Shown: one piece after another, positions 32,864 through 43,379 of the stretch | How the letters are laid out: each line of letters opens with the position of its first letter | Numbering within the stretch: position 1 is the first letter of the stretch | DNA from: Schistosoma haematobium | Lineage: Eukaryota; Platyhelminthes; Trematoda; Strigeidida; Schistosomatidae | Assembly (NCBI RefSeq): GCF_000699445.3 | Contig: NC_067202.1 | Span: 744,001-808,000, forward strand | Length of the DNA stretch: 64,000 bases | Direction of reading: 5' to 3' | The notes under the pieces: generated by a model | What the model saw: only the letters and a program-made list of their open reading frames with translations | Told to the model about the DNA's origin: nothing | The model's database searches: none | Made by a program: the position numbers and the translations under genes

Positions 32864-33332
32864 TGTTATGTCCCAACAAGATTAATGAATGGTAATTTTT
32901 GGGATCTATTGATGGACCAATACTGAACGTATATTTCTATTGTATAATTATTAAGTAACTAAACTATGCATATTCATGTCCCTCTTTTTATGAGCTTTAT
33001 TTTGACCTATGAATTATTACCATTCATGAACTATTCCCTGTCTGTTAATCACTATCTCCCTCATTCACAGCCATATCTGGCTAATTCTTGTACAAATGTT
33101 GTTTCCTATTTTATTGGTACTTTGTGGTCTGTTTGATCGGTATATAAACTCAGTATGTTTGAAATATAATGATTCATATCGCAAAGGTTCGGATTGGTGT
33201 TCTGGACTTAACTGACTGGGCTAGGCGGAAAGCATGACCAATCAAGACTCTAGGCTGCTCGCACGTGTCTTACGCGTCCTTAGTCCGATCGATAATTCAC
33301 TGCCCTCTAATCGGCAGTCACAAGTTATAACA
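32864..33332 (+). mobile_element. Solo LTR (LTR-1) with 5-bp TSD
   Basis: Begins TGTTATGTCCC and ends AAGTTATAACA, flanked by GATAT on both sides (32859-32863, 33333-33337). A TATA-like GGTATATAAACTC at about 33139 fits an LTR promoter. Slightly shortened near the 3' end relative to the copy at 48126. Confidence 0.85.
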
Positions 33333-33551
33333 GATATAAGTGTAATAAGCATGTTGATCAAGTGATAAATTCATTGAAGGATATAATGCAAAGATGTTTT
33401 CGTTTATTGTAGAAAGCTATTGAAACTACATTTTGCATTGTTTGTTTAAATGTTCACATTGATGGTTAGGACTGCATCGTGTATGGATTTTCTCGATATT
33501 GTCTTAAGTCACAAACTTTATAAGGAAAGATGAATAGTGGCTGGGAATGGA

Positions 33552-33596
33552 ATCCAGGATACGCCTTTCGTCCTATTCGGGACTTGTCAGCTGAAT
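33552..33596 (-). ncRNA. Hammerhead ribozyme, HH-A type, core mutated
   Basis: CTGACAA in place of CTGACGA removes core G8, and stem III is mismatched. The fold is recognisable but probably inactive. Confidence 0.6.
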
Positions 33597-33763
33597 ATTT
33601 ATGCATCTCAGACTTGATGTTCACTCTTGGACTCGAATCTAGTACCATTCGATTCAAACACCATCACGTCATCCCTCTGGCTACGGAGTCCCGTTGGGCA
33701 CCTGCTTGTACAATGGGATAAAGTTTAAGTTCCGGAATTGACATCAACTCTGTGATGTGGCAC

Positions 33764-33808
33764 ATCTAGCTGACGAGTCCTAAATAGAACGAAATATGTG
33801 TCCTGGAT
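33764..33808 (+). ncRNA. Hammerhead ribozyme, HH-A type, core intact
   Basis: Stem I is ATCTAG/CTGGAT (one G-U). The core is CTGACGA...GAA and the triplet is GUC. Stem II GTCC/GAAC has one mismatch. The octamer is ATATGTGT. Possibly weakly active. Confidence 0.7.
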
Positions 33809-33975
33809 TCCACTTCTAGCCATCATCCATCTTTTCCATTGTAAATAGTTCAGTTTACCATATAGTCTTATGATTTTTAACTTTAGACCATTTGAATAAT
33901 CATTATTCTATATGCCACACTTTCAATTTGATTAAAATACAAATGAAGATCATTAATATTTGGCTAAAAATAAAA

Positions 33976-34215
33976 ACGGAGAGACTATAATTTATGGACA
34001 AACCAATCAGATTTACGACAATAGGTCTTGAATATTGGAGCGAAATTGATATAGCTAGTCAGTGTTTGATTAAAAACCCTAATATCCAGTTCCTAACCCT
34101 TACTATCGTCTGTGTATATTAATCCTGATTCCTTAAACAGGTTTGTAACTTTCATTTAACCGTAGTATGTAGGTGGACATTCTCAAGGTCACCTTAGCGT
34201 CGCTCGAAAGTCGTC
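33976..34215 (+). mobile_element. Merlin-type MITE, right end lost
   Basis: Left TIR GAGACTATAATTTATGGACA, interior as in the copy at 597, ending at GTCGCTCGAAAGTCGTCTCACC, where the terminal repeat is largely deleted. Confidence 0.65.
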
Positions 34216-34764
34216 TCACCAAAAAGTCTGTATCCACCGCGAATACTACAAGATTTAAAGGCTTTAGATTAGGTTATGCCTGATAATGATCAGTTCGTGA
34301 TGAAAACTACAAACTGGATAATCAATAACCTAAACAAATATCTATTTTGTAACATGATGAGGATGAGAAATTCTTTAATCAATCAGTCTATTAAGTAACT
34401 AAATAATTTTAAACCACAGAAAATGGTATATTAAAATCATTATCTTCGTTCTATTCACAATATTTCAAACATATACCTTTTTGAATCTTGGTAGCTTCAG
34501 TCAATAACATAATGTTCAACTATGCTCAGAAGCTTACATAAACTATTTAACACTTTAATTACACCTTTTTGATTATAATCCCATAGATTCCACAACAAAT
34601 TTTAAAATAGAGTACCTTTTTCTATTCAGCGCTTCTCATAAACAATTTTGGCCAACTACTTGTTGTGAGAACACTGAAAATGTGAATGAAACTTTATTGG
34701 TCAAATCCAGATAAGAAACATTGGTACACTCAATGATATATATATCTATACATAGATATATTTA
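34216..34764. other. No gene or recognised repeat
   Basis: AT-rich DNA ending in a TATATATCTATACATAGATATA quasi-palindrome near 34738. Nothing coding seen. Confidence 0.5.
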
Positions 34765-34795
34765 TAAGCAAAGATGGATAGTGGCTAGCAGTGGA

Positions 34796-34840
34796 ATCCA
34801 GGACGCGCGTTTCGTCCTGTTTGGGACTCGTCAGCTGGAT
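34796..34840 (-). ncRNA. Hammerhead ribozyme, HH-A (Sm-alpha) consensus, fully intact
   Basis: In order: ATCCAG; CTGACGA; GTCC, loop CAAACA, GGAC; GAA; octamer ACGCGCGT; C; CTGGAT. This is the architecture of the known active Schistosoma Sm-alpha hammerhead. All core residues and stem I and II pairs are present. Confidence 0.9.
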
Positions 34841-35057
34841 GGACCTTCATCTCAGAGTTGATGTTCACTTCGTCACTCGAACTCAGTACCGTTCGCTTCA
34901 AACGCCATCGCGTTATCCACTTAGCTACTGAGTCCTGATAGCCACTTGCTTGTGCAATGAGATGAAGTTTAATTCATTTGGTATTGTTTTACTTGAATCT
35001 TTCCATTGATGTTTTAGGACTGAGATTGATCAGTCTCTTATTGGCATATGTGCATAC

Positions 35058-35097
35058 TGTGACGAGTCCCAAACAGGACGAAACGCGCGTCCTGGAT
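35058..35097 (+). ncRNA. Hammerhead ribozyme, HH-A type, 5' strand replaced
   Basis: Identical to the 34796 ribozyme from ACGAGTCC onward (octamer ACGCGCGT, C, CTGGAT). The 5' stem I strand and first core bases are replaced by leader sequence (GCATACTGTG), so cis cleavage is unlikely. Confidence 0.65.
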
Positions 35098-35255
35098 TCC
35101 ACTGCTAGCCACTATCCATCTTTGCTTATAATGCTTGTAAATTAAGGCAATATCGAGGCATACGCACAGTATGCACATATGCCAATAAGAGACTGATCAA
35201 TTTCAGTCCTAAAACATCAATGGGAAGATTCAAGTAAAACAATACCAAGTGAATA

Positions 35256-35594
35256 GATATATTTGTTCTATTGGAGATTTGAGCCATGTGTTCAACCAAT
35301 AGCGTTCATCGTATCCCTTAGAGAATGAGGTCAAATTTAAGACAACAGTGTGAGTACATCATTTAGCCGTGATCTGCTTGGTTGATTGTATTACAAAGAT
35401 GAAAGTATATCAGGAAAAATGAATCACAAATCACTTTTTCTAATTCATGAAGAACACTTCATTCAAAATCAAAATAATAAACAGTTTACATTATTCTATT
35501 ACTTTATTCAATCATCAAAATACTCATTAGTCGTCTTGTTTGATTGTTTATTTTTATTCATTTACATAAAAGCACAATTGGTTAGCAATGAATT
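35256..35594. other. No gene seen
   Basis: AT-rich. The 98-codon frame at 35386 runs into an HH-B repeat and has no recognisable domain. Confidence 0.5.
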
Positions 35595-35965
35595 ACTCAT
35601 CTGTTCAATTAAAGCTAAACCGTCATGGAAAACCTGGAAGCACTGGACGGCTGTTTCGTCCTATTGTGAGACTCCTCAGTAGCGCTCATCCACGTTCTCA
35701 CCTCGCACGATTCGAACCCAGGACGTTAGGGTCTCGCGCGCGAGCGCTTAACCACTAGACCACTGCTCTGGCTGGCATCCAACAGTGTTAATGTCCAACT
35801 TCTAACCTCACTAGGCGAGGTCATGGATGCGCACTGACACAGACGAGACCTGAATTAGGACGAAACGGCCGTCCAGTACTTCCAGGATTTTCATGGTGGT
35901 CTAGATTTCATTAACTTATGATCTCAATTAATAAAATTGCTATAATATCCACAAAAACCCCTTCT
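35595..35965. repeat. HH-B fold-back copy
   Basis: 35595-35812 is minus (tail, ribozyme, head with CACGATTCGAACCCAGGAC and CTTAACCACTAGACCACTG). 35813-35965 is plus (end of head, ribozyme, tail to CCACAAAAACCCCTTCTG). The plus ribozyme is interrupted by ACACAGACGA in its core. Confidence 0.7.
35640..35685 (-). ncRNA. Hammerhead ribozyme, HH-B type, near-intact
   Basis: Core CTGAGGA...GAA complete. Stem II GTCT/GGAC has a G-U pair, the octamer is ACAGCCGT and the triplet is GUC. The first pair of stem I (A against C) is lost. Confidence 0.7.
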
Positions 35966-36309
35966 GACAAAATTATTTGTATCGAACAAAACAGTTTTTT
36001 TACTAAGAAGGTAGACAATGTGAAAGTAAAACCCTCGTCGTTCTTGACGCTTTATCAATGATATATTGATTACATAATAGGTAAAAGTGACTTCTTCATT
36101 AGATCCATAACTCTAAATAGTACTTCGATGCCAGCAGCAAATCATTCAGCATTTTCATAAAGGTATGTAAACAAAATAATAACTCCTACCTGTCACCATA
36201 TTGTTCGTAAATATGAGGACTGTCAACCGACTACATCATTGAAGATAGGCATAGATAAGTGGAAATTTATTTCAGTATAACAGTGGACGATTCTCTGGTG
36301 AAATCGTAA
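35966..36309. other. No gene or recognised repeat
   Basis: AT-rich spacer; nothing seen in it. Confidence 0.5.
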
Positions 36310-36620
36310 GTATTTAGTGAAGGAGAACACAAGTGGGGACAATCAAATGTACTTGAGCACAGAAAATAACAGAATAACTTGGTAGAATCTGTGAACCATA
36401 TATTAAATACTTCATTAGCAAAAATGTCAATCAACTGTCTCAAATTTGACTGTCCCTTCTGCAGATATCAGTCAATCGTCTCAGATTTCATTGTTCATGC
36501 ATATCCATACCAATCGCTTTCTGTTTCCATTCTTTCCTCTTCGATCTTCTTGAGATTCTACTTCCAGATATTGTATTCTTGACTAGCGTTATATACTACT
36601 TATATCGATATAAGTAGCAG
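36310..36620 (+). repeat. Interspersed family F copy with perfect palindrome
   Basis: GGAGAACACAAGTGGGGACAATC through TTTCTGTTTCCATTCTTTCC to the 3' hairpin. The 22 bp at 36597-36618 (CTACTTATAT-CG-...) are a perfect palindrome. Confidence 0.7.
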
Positions 36621-36884
36621 ACACACAACAAGTATACATTCATCGATTGTCCTATCTGTCTAGTGTTTCTCTCTAATTCTCAATGCATATCTAATTAAGA
36701 TCCGTCTGTGATTAGAAGAAAAAGCAACCAAGAATTTAATCATCTATGTGTTATTCTTACTCTAATGAGAGAATTTAATTAAGAGGATGCATAACACGCA
36801 ATAGAAGTTTTTACATTTGAATAAGATGATTTGTAATCTCATCAAGAAATCGATACATGGTGAATTTATTTATTCATTACTGAT

Positions 36885-37090
36885 ATCAGAAAGGTTCTTG
36901 TGGATATTATAGTGATTTCAATGGTTGCATCATGAATCAATTGAGTTCGAATCTCGTAAGGCGGAATCGCCATGCCATGCAGGAGTCCTCCCACAATAAG
37001 GCAAAACGGCCGTCCAGTGTTTCCAAGTTTTCCATGATGGTCTAGATTCAAATGACTCATGATCTCAACCATTGACATTACCAATATAAT
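36885..37090. repeat. HH-B fold-back, decayed
   Basis: Inverse tail (GATATCAGAAAGGTTCTTGTGG to about 36945) joined to a plus-strand head end (GAGTTCGAATCTCG), broken ribozyme and tail. Confidence 0.65.
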
Positions 37091-37164
37091 AGAATCGTCT
37101 TGAACTATCTTACAATGAAACAGTTCATTTGCAATCCTAGGTTTTAAACAAGCTAATTTATGGA

Positions 37165-37690
37165 AATAACTCATCCACGAAGCGCATTTCATCCTATCTC
37201 AGCCTCGTCAGATGGATGTACTTGTATCTCAAAGTTCATGTTCACCCAATGACTCGAACTTATTACTGTCCGCTTCAAATACCATCGCGTTATTCACTGA
37301 GCCTACTGAGTCCTGATAGCCACTTTCTTGTAAAATGGGGTGAAGTTTAAATTCACTTGATATTGTTTACTTGAATCTTTTGATTGATGTTTAGGACTAC
37401 GATTGATCAGTCTCTTTTTGGCATATTTGCATCCTGTGCTTACTGCCTCGGTATTGTCTTAATTCACAAGCAGTATAAGCGAATATAGAAAGGGGCTAGC
37501 ATTGGAATCCAGGAAGTGCAATTCATCTTATTTGTGACTCGTCATTTAGATATATCGTCATCTCAGAGTTGATAACCACTAAGTTCGAATCCCCAAGTAG
37601 ACGTCAACACTGTGCCACTGGTACATTCAGCTGACGAGTCTCGAAATGAGACGAAACACTCATATTAGATTCCACTTCCAGCCACTATTC
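37165..37690. repeat. HH-A cluster, three units
   Basis: A minus ribozyme at 37173-37217 (CTGACGA kept, other losses) with its head and leader. A second minus 3' end and ribozyme at about 37507-37553 (core AATGACGA, GATGAATT). A plus unit from about 37580 with a ribozyme at 37625-37670: ATTCAG, CTGACGA, a five-pair stem II GTCTC/GAGAC, GAAAC, but a degraded 3' stem I strand. Confidence 0.65.
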
Positions 37691-38103
37691 ATCTTTTCTT
37701 CTATCATTTAATTTTATATCTATTTAATCTAATCTTTTCTATACTTAATCATAATTTATTTTCAATACTTATTGAATCTTATTCTTTTGATCAGTTATAG
37801 TCTGAATAGGCAGATCATAATTCATTAGATTGATCATTCAATGTTCAATAATAAATCAAATGAACAAAGTTCCTCGTTGAAATTCTCTCTTCATTTAACA
37901 TAATCTAATCGAATGATCTAGATGAGTATAGATCAATTTAGATTTATAAAAGGCAAACTATAACTAGAATGACTATGATTAGAGTTATTTATGTTTTATT
38001 GAGTTGATTTTAGAAAAAAAACGAACTAAAAATGATAAAAACCAGACAACTCGGAGACTAATCAGACAGTTTCTATGTTTAGATTCTGTCTTTACTTCGA
38101 TAA
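37691..38103. other. No gene seen
   Basis: AT-rich; includes pyrimidine-rich TCTATCATTTAATTTTATATC. Nothing coding. Confidence 0.5.
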
Positions 38104-38770
38104 TTACTTGCGTCAGTTACTCCCAGTGGAGCATAGGCCGCCGTCCAACATTCTCCAAATCACTCTGTCCTGAACCTTCTTTTCTAGTTCTATTAAACTG
38201 TTGTTCATTCACCTCATATTTAACTCCGTTTCTCGGCGTAATGTGTTCTTTAGTCGTCCTCTTATACTCCTTCGGCCTTGAAAACTCCATGTGATCAGGG
38301 AATGACCTGTAACGCAGTTGGTCAATTTCCGCAATTTCTGTGTTTTCCACTTCCAGAGCTTATTCCCAATTTCTTCCTCCATTGGAATCTGGTTTGTTCT
38401 CTCTCACAGTAGGTTGTTGTTGATAGTGTCTGACCAACTGGTGGGAAATACTTTGCAAAAGACTACTCTTAATAAACACTTGTGTCTTCTGGATCATCGT
38501 TTTAGTGGTTCTCCAAGTTTCCACTCCATATAGTAGAACTGTCTTGACAGTTGTATTGAAAATTGTGAATTGTTTGTTGGTTAGCAGACAGTTGTTTTGA
38601 GTTGTGGATGTTCTTCAATTGTAAATATGCTGCACTTTATTTACCGATCCTCGCCTTCACATCTGCATCAGATCCATTGTGTTCATCAATGATGCTTCGC
38701 AAGTATGTAAACGTTTTTTCCATCCTGAAATGTTTTTCCGTCAATTGTGATTTAATTTGTGCATGCTGTG
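38104..38770 (-). pseudogene. RTE retrotransposon fragment with conversion-like tract
   Basis: RTE C-terminal region on the minus strand ([26 protein letters not shown], then decayed). 38178-38732 matches the inverse of 43722-44276 with no difference I can see, while the RTE sequence on either side of that tract is clearly diverged between the two copies. Confidence 0.8.
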
Positions 38771-38989
38771 TTGTATCGGAGAATCGCTCTTCTCTCATAA
38801 TCCAATCATAGAAAAGATTTTCAAGAAAACGGTTTCTTCTCAATGACTAGATATATCAGCCAGGAGGTGTGAATTCAGTTGTAAGTGAACAATCATGAGA
38901 AGTTCTAAAGTAGAATGAAACAATGGTCCAATGCTATTTGATATTTTGTTTTCCTCAGCCAATTTCAGTTAACGGGTAGAACCACCGAC

Positions 38990-39271
38990 GAGACTATAAT
39001 TTATGGACGGACCAATCAAATTTAGGATAACACATCTTGGATTTTGACGCGAAATTCATTCCTTCATTTGATCAAATGACGTTTTAGCATTCTAGCTGAT
39101 GTCAGTTTGTAATGAAAACCTTAAATCTAATTCTTAACCTTAACCATCAACTGTAAATGATAATTCTAATTCCTCACACCGGTGTATAACCTTCATTTAG
39201 TACTAGTTATTAGGTGGATACTCAGAAGGTCATCTTTGTGTTACTCAATGGTCGTCCATAAATTATAGTTT
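38990..39271 (+). mobile_element. Merlin-type MITE, well preserved
   Basis: TIRs GAGACTATAATTTATGGACG and CGTCCATAAATTATAGTTTC bound a 280-bp interior shared with the copies at 597 and 16991. Confidence 0.75.
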
Positions 39272-39424
39272 CACCTGTATTGCTTGTACACTAATATATT
39301 GAATGATGTGTTCACTCAGAGAAATTATACGTTTTGTTTCACACTCTATATCTTAACTCATTGAAAATAAACTAAAACAAGCATCACTCAAATTGAGTAT
39401 CTTTCAACTAATCACTCATGTCGA

Positions 39425-39790
39425 AATGAGGGTTTATCGAGATTTTAGTAATTAAACAGTTAAGTTCATGAGTTGATTAAAGCTAGACTACTATGAAAAA
39501 CCTGGAATCACTAGAAGCCGTTCCATTCTAGTATGGAACTCCTCAGTATTACGCATCCACGATTCCGCATACTGGACTCGAACCCATAACCTTCAGTCAC
39601 ACGTGTGAACACTGAACCACTAGATCAGTGAGCCGACATTCAATAGTTTTAATGTCTAACTTCAATCAATCCATGATATTGCGTCACTGTTCACAATTGT
39701 CTTCAAAACAGACCTGGTTGAACTCTACTGGTCATTATTTCTCACTAGAGCTTCAGGGAATCCATCTTGAAGCTAACATCGACTTATGAA
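39425..39790 (-). repeat. HH-B repeat, full-length minus copy, decayed
   Basis: Tail, heavily mutated ribozyme (AGAAGCCGTTCCATTCTAGT region), head (GGACTCGAACCCATAACC; ACTAGATCAGTGAGCCG) and 5' segment. Confidence 0.65.
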
Positions 39791-39844
39791 TTCAACTATT
39801 TATATTACTTATGTGATTATTAGATAAATGTCACATTCCATTAA

Positions 39845-40320
39845 AACAGATTAGCTGACTCATGATCTTAACCATTGAAATCACTACAATCTCCACAAAA
39901 CCCATCTGATATTAATCAACATATGCTCACTAGTGACTGGCTTCACGAAGTATATCCTGGAGTTCTAGTGAGAAGTAGTGACCAGTAGAGTTCAACCAGG
40001 TCTGTTGTGAGATAGTAACTCACTGAAGACAATGGTGAATGTGTCGCTCAATTTAGTGGATTAGTTGAAGTTAGACATTAACATCGTTGGATGCCGGCCC
40101 AGTGGTCTAGTGGTTAATTGCTCGAGCGCGAAACCAGTAGGTCTTGGGTTCGAATCTCGCCGGGGGCGAGGTTGTGGGTGCGCACTGATGAGGAGTCCCA
40201 CAATAGGACGAAATGGCTGTCCACTGCTTCCAGGTTTTCCATGGTGGTCTAGCTTCAACTGACTCATGATCTTAACCATTGAAATTACTACAATCTCCAC
40301 AAAAGCCCATCTGAGATTAG
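39845..40320 (+). repeat. HH-B head-to-tail junction and full-length copy
   Basis: A tail (39845-39905, ending CCACAAAACCCATCTGATATT) joins directly to a 5' start (ATATGCTCACTAGTGACTGG) of a complete copy. The head is excellent: GGCCCAGTGGTCTAGTGG and GGGTTCGAATCTC. The ribozyme at 40182-40227 has stem I GCACTG/CACTGC (internally mismatched) and ATGAGGA instead of CTGAGGA. Confidence 0.75.
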
Positions 40321-40460
40321 CTTTAAAATGATCGAATATGAACCTATCTGATCAATGTGATACCAAAAAAATGAGAGCATTCATTGTGTTCAATAACAGT
40401 AATAATAGGAGACATTTGGGTCAAACCATAATATATAACCTTTTTGAAACAATATGTATT

Positions 40461-40836
40461 TGTTATAACTGTGAAAATGCTGCTGATTAAGGGGTAGCGA
40501 ATTATTGATCGGACCAAAGACGCGCAAACACGTAGAACGACCTAGGGTTCTGATTGGTCCCACTTCCCTGTCTAGCCCAGCCAGTTAAGTCCAGAACGCA
40601 AGTCTCAGCCTCGGATATATGAATCATTATATTTCAAACACACTCTGTTTATATACTAATCAAGCAGACCACATCGTACCATAAAATAGAAAATAACAAT
40701 GTACAATATTGACCAGTAGGAAAATGACACGTGAAATAAGCACTGACCAATAAGAGAATAATACCATCTCCAAGTCCAAGAATAGCATTAGACTTAATAG
40801 AATAATTTTTGGGATATTTTCCTGAATATCCCAACA
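40461..40836 (-). mobile_element. Solo LTR (LTR-1-related, diverged) with 5-bp TSD
   Basis: Begins TGTTATAACTG and ends AATATCCCAACA. GTATT lies on both sides (40456-40460, 40837-40841). Middle landmarks (CCAGCCAGTTAAGTCCAGAACGC; TTATATACTAATCAAGC) match LTR-1, but the outer 120 bp differ, suggesting a separate sub-family. Confidence 0.8.
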
Positions 40837-40841
40837 GTATT

Positions 40842-41971
40842 ATAAAATTGAAACTATTGATATGATTTGTCAGAATTATGATCTCCTACCTTTACCAGCC
40901 CCAGAATTCAAAAAACTACTATTAATGTGCACAACAGACGTCCAATTCCAGTTTATTAACACCATATATCGTCGAATCGACGGTGTAGCAATGGGAAGCC
41001 CACTAGGTCCAATTCCGGCAGATATTTTTATGGGGTATCTTAAAAACATGGTGCTTAATCAGGCGATTAGCTAAACGACGGAATATTCCAGATATGTTGA
41101 TGACACGTTCATTGTCTGCAACAATAAACAGCATGCAATCCACCTGCTAGAACTCTTCAATATTACACATCCTAACATACAATTTACTATGGAACACGAA
41201 CAGAATGACATTTTCCACTTTCTTGATGTTGCTATAAAACGTAGGAGAGACAGGACAGTCTAACGTTCGGTTTATCGAAAAAGTACTTGGAATGGCCATT
41301 ACCTGAATTTCGATAGTTTTTGTCCACTCAGTTACAATAAGACACTAGTTAAAACACTATTTTATAGGGCAGAAAAGATATATACCACTGATAAGCTGGA
41401 AGAAGAATTGATGAACGTGCAAAAATGCCTACGAGACAACTATTACCCACAAAAGTTTATTGACAAATATAAAAAGCGTAAAGAAAATAATACTGAAGTA
41501 ATTACTGTCAATAAAAAACCCATAACTATAAGTCTTAACTTCAAAGGTGATGACGTTGCTAACACAATCAACAGGAGACTTAATACTGCGCAAGCCAGAA
41601 CCTATCAGGCGGCCAAACTTCGAATTCTGTATAAAGCAACCTGTTCAATAACTCAATTAAAGGTTGATAAGCATCCTTTTCGTGTTACCGCCAATTGTAT
41701 TTATAAATTTACTTGTACCTGCCAAAGCAGCTACATCGGCCGAACTGAAAGGAGAGCATATCTCTGATTTTTTGAACATGTTCCAAAAAGCTTCAGAACA
41801 AGAGGAAGAAAGACTCTAAGTAGTGCAATCACTAAACACCTCCTTGACACAGGACATCAGGTTGACACCCTAAAATCATTCAAGGTGATTAGTAAGCAGC
41901 CAAACTTCTGTCTTCTGAAGTTTGTTGAAGCAGTTGCTATCAGGCGCCAAAAACCTGATTTATGTGTTTAA
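40842..41971 (+). pseudogene. Penelope-like element: reverse transcriptase plus GIY-YIG endonuclease
   Basis: One frame runs through with three stops (TAA 41072, TAA near 41261, TGA near 41766). Reading order: ICQNYDLLPLPAPEFKKLL; INTIYRRIDGVAMGSPLGP (RT motif 4); RYVDDTFIV (catalytic Asp pair, 41100); FLDVAIKRR; a basic linker; CIYKFTCTCQSSYIGRTERRAYL (GIY-YIG nuclease, with the I-G-R catalytic Arg); ITKHLLDTGHQVD; EAVAIRRQKPDLCV and stop. RT followed by GIY-YIG is diagnostic of Penelope-like elements, already known in schistosomes. Only the C-terminal RT half is present; a solo LTR sits immediately upstream. Stops make it inactive. Confidence 0.85.
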
Positions 41972-42534
41972 AAGGAGATGATTGTTAATCTTTCTCTGCC
42001 CTGGTGACAAATATTCCTTCACTGTACCTTAAATTTTTTTCTTTTTTCTTTTGTATTTATTACGTCATTGATTCTAATTTATTTTTTCAACTATCTTTCA
42101 AATTAATAATCTCTCAACTGAACTCTAATCACTGTATTCCTATCAATGTCTATTCATTATGTAATGAATTGTTTCTAACCCACTTTTGAACTGCTGTTAC
42201 GATGAATGCTCTAGAATATTCTTTCACATTAAGTATATATTTACAATATTCAGCCTATTAATTTCATTTACATCCATGACATACTTCACGAATATTTCTT
42301 CAATATAAACCCTCTCATGTAAGCAATTTAAATCCATTATGTAATTATTATCTTTTTAAATATCACAGGTTGTAAGAAGCTGACGAGAACCTACGAAATA
42401 GAAATGAATTCATGTTATTCTGCTAGAATCTTTGTTCTTGCTCTTTTCAAAATGATAAAGGGAACTATGTGTATGAAATAAAATTGATAATCAATATGTT
42501 TTGATCCTACTACATCACTTATAGTTCTGTTGTG
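41972..42534. other. Possible Penelope-like 3' flank; no gene
   Basis: Pyrimidine-rich AT DNA (TTTTTTTCTTTTTTCTTTTG near 42033). The first 40 bp are shared with the Penelope fragment at 1843, so some of this is the element's 3' region. No gene seen. Confidence 0.5.
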
Positions 42535-42765
42535 AGATAGTCCCACATTGAAGAAAAATAGTGAACTTTGGCTCAATATCGTGGATTGGTTGAAGTTAGA
42601 CATGAACACCGTTGAATGTCGACTTACTGGTTTAGAGGTTGAGAGTTCGCATATGAGACTGATAGATCCTGGGTTCGAGTATGACGTGAAAAGTCCCACA
42701 ATAAGACGCAAAGGCTCTCTTTTGCTTCCAGGTTTCCCATGATGGTCTAGTTTCAATCCAACTAT
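42535..42765 (+). repeat. HH-B repeat, decayed plus copy
   Basis: 5' segment (GCTCAATATCGTGGATTGG), head (GGTTTAGAGGTTGAG; GGGTTCGAGTATG), a deleted ribozyme (AGTCCCACAATAAGACGCAAAGG) and tail (CCAGGTTTCCCATGATGG). Confidence 0.65.
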
Positions 42766-43379
42766 TCAAATTTTAGAAATACTCTATATAGATGTAAAAT
42801 TGACTTTAGCTAACAACAGTGTGTATATTATGCCCGAAAAATATAAAAACTTATGGAATTCTCTCAATTTTTTTTCCTCCATGATTATTTGTCGCGGTTT
42901 TGTTTTTCTCAATTTTTTTTTAAACACCACATAATACACTGACCTAGTAATCCGTAGGGGTATGGGGAAAAATACAGCGAATTTGATATTCATTCATTTC
43001 ATACTTCTCTTTCCTTCCTCACTACATTCCGTTTCTTCTCTTCTGTAGACACGCCACCATATATATATAACTGATAATAATATTCGTAATGGTGGAAACT
43101 AAAGTAACCCTTACCCCCCCCCGAAAAAAAGATACTGAATTGCACGCAACTATTGTAGACTATATAATTAATTCCACATGTTTACATGGGTTTGAGTTCA
43201 TACATATCCTGCGTGTAATAAGTACTTCCATTCTATCAGTTATTTTTTATTTCCGTTAAAGTTCTTCACCTCTTTTATTTATGAATGAACTATGTTGTAA
43301 TACATGGTTAAATGTGAATATGAATATTTTCATGTGGCTTTTTATTGAAGACAATTATGAAGTGTCGTATTAAGTTAAC
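42766..43379. other. No gene seen
   Basis: AT-rich with T and C/A runs (43113-43128). Nothing coding or familiar. Confidence 0.5.

Larger units (their letters stand above)
33430..33835. repeat. HH-A fold-back copy
   Basis: Minus-strand unit (33430-33720: leader, GATGAATAGTGGCTGGG 3' end, ribozyme, head with AGCCAGAGGGATGACG) joined at about 33725 to a plus-strand unit (GACATCAACTCTGTGATG, ribozyme, CTAGCCATCATCCATC). Confidence 0.7.
34765..35255. repeat. HH-A fold-back pair with an intact ribozyme
   Basis: Left unit (minus, 34765-35060) has 3' end, intact ribozyme, GTGAACATCAACTCTGAG, head (AGTAGCTAAGTGGATAACG) and leader. Right unit (plus, 35061-35255) starts inside a ribozyme and continues through CACTATCCATCTTTGC and CACAGTATGCACATATGCC to AAGATTCAAGTAAAACAATACC. 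The leader (34970-35060) and the right end (35165-35255) are inverted copies of about 90 bp, so the locus could form a long stem. Confidence 0.8.

Noticed and set aside
20800..40165. True tRNA genes at the GTTCGAATCC sites
   Set aside because: A- and B-box-like motifs are present, but acceptor stems do not pair properly and each is followed by a ribozyme; they are tRNA-derived heads of repeats.
42004..42189. Short hydrophobic frame after the Penelope-like relic
   Set aside because: Low-complexity AT-rich reading with no homology signal; probably 3' untranslated sequence of the relic.
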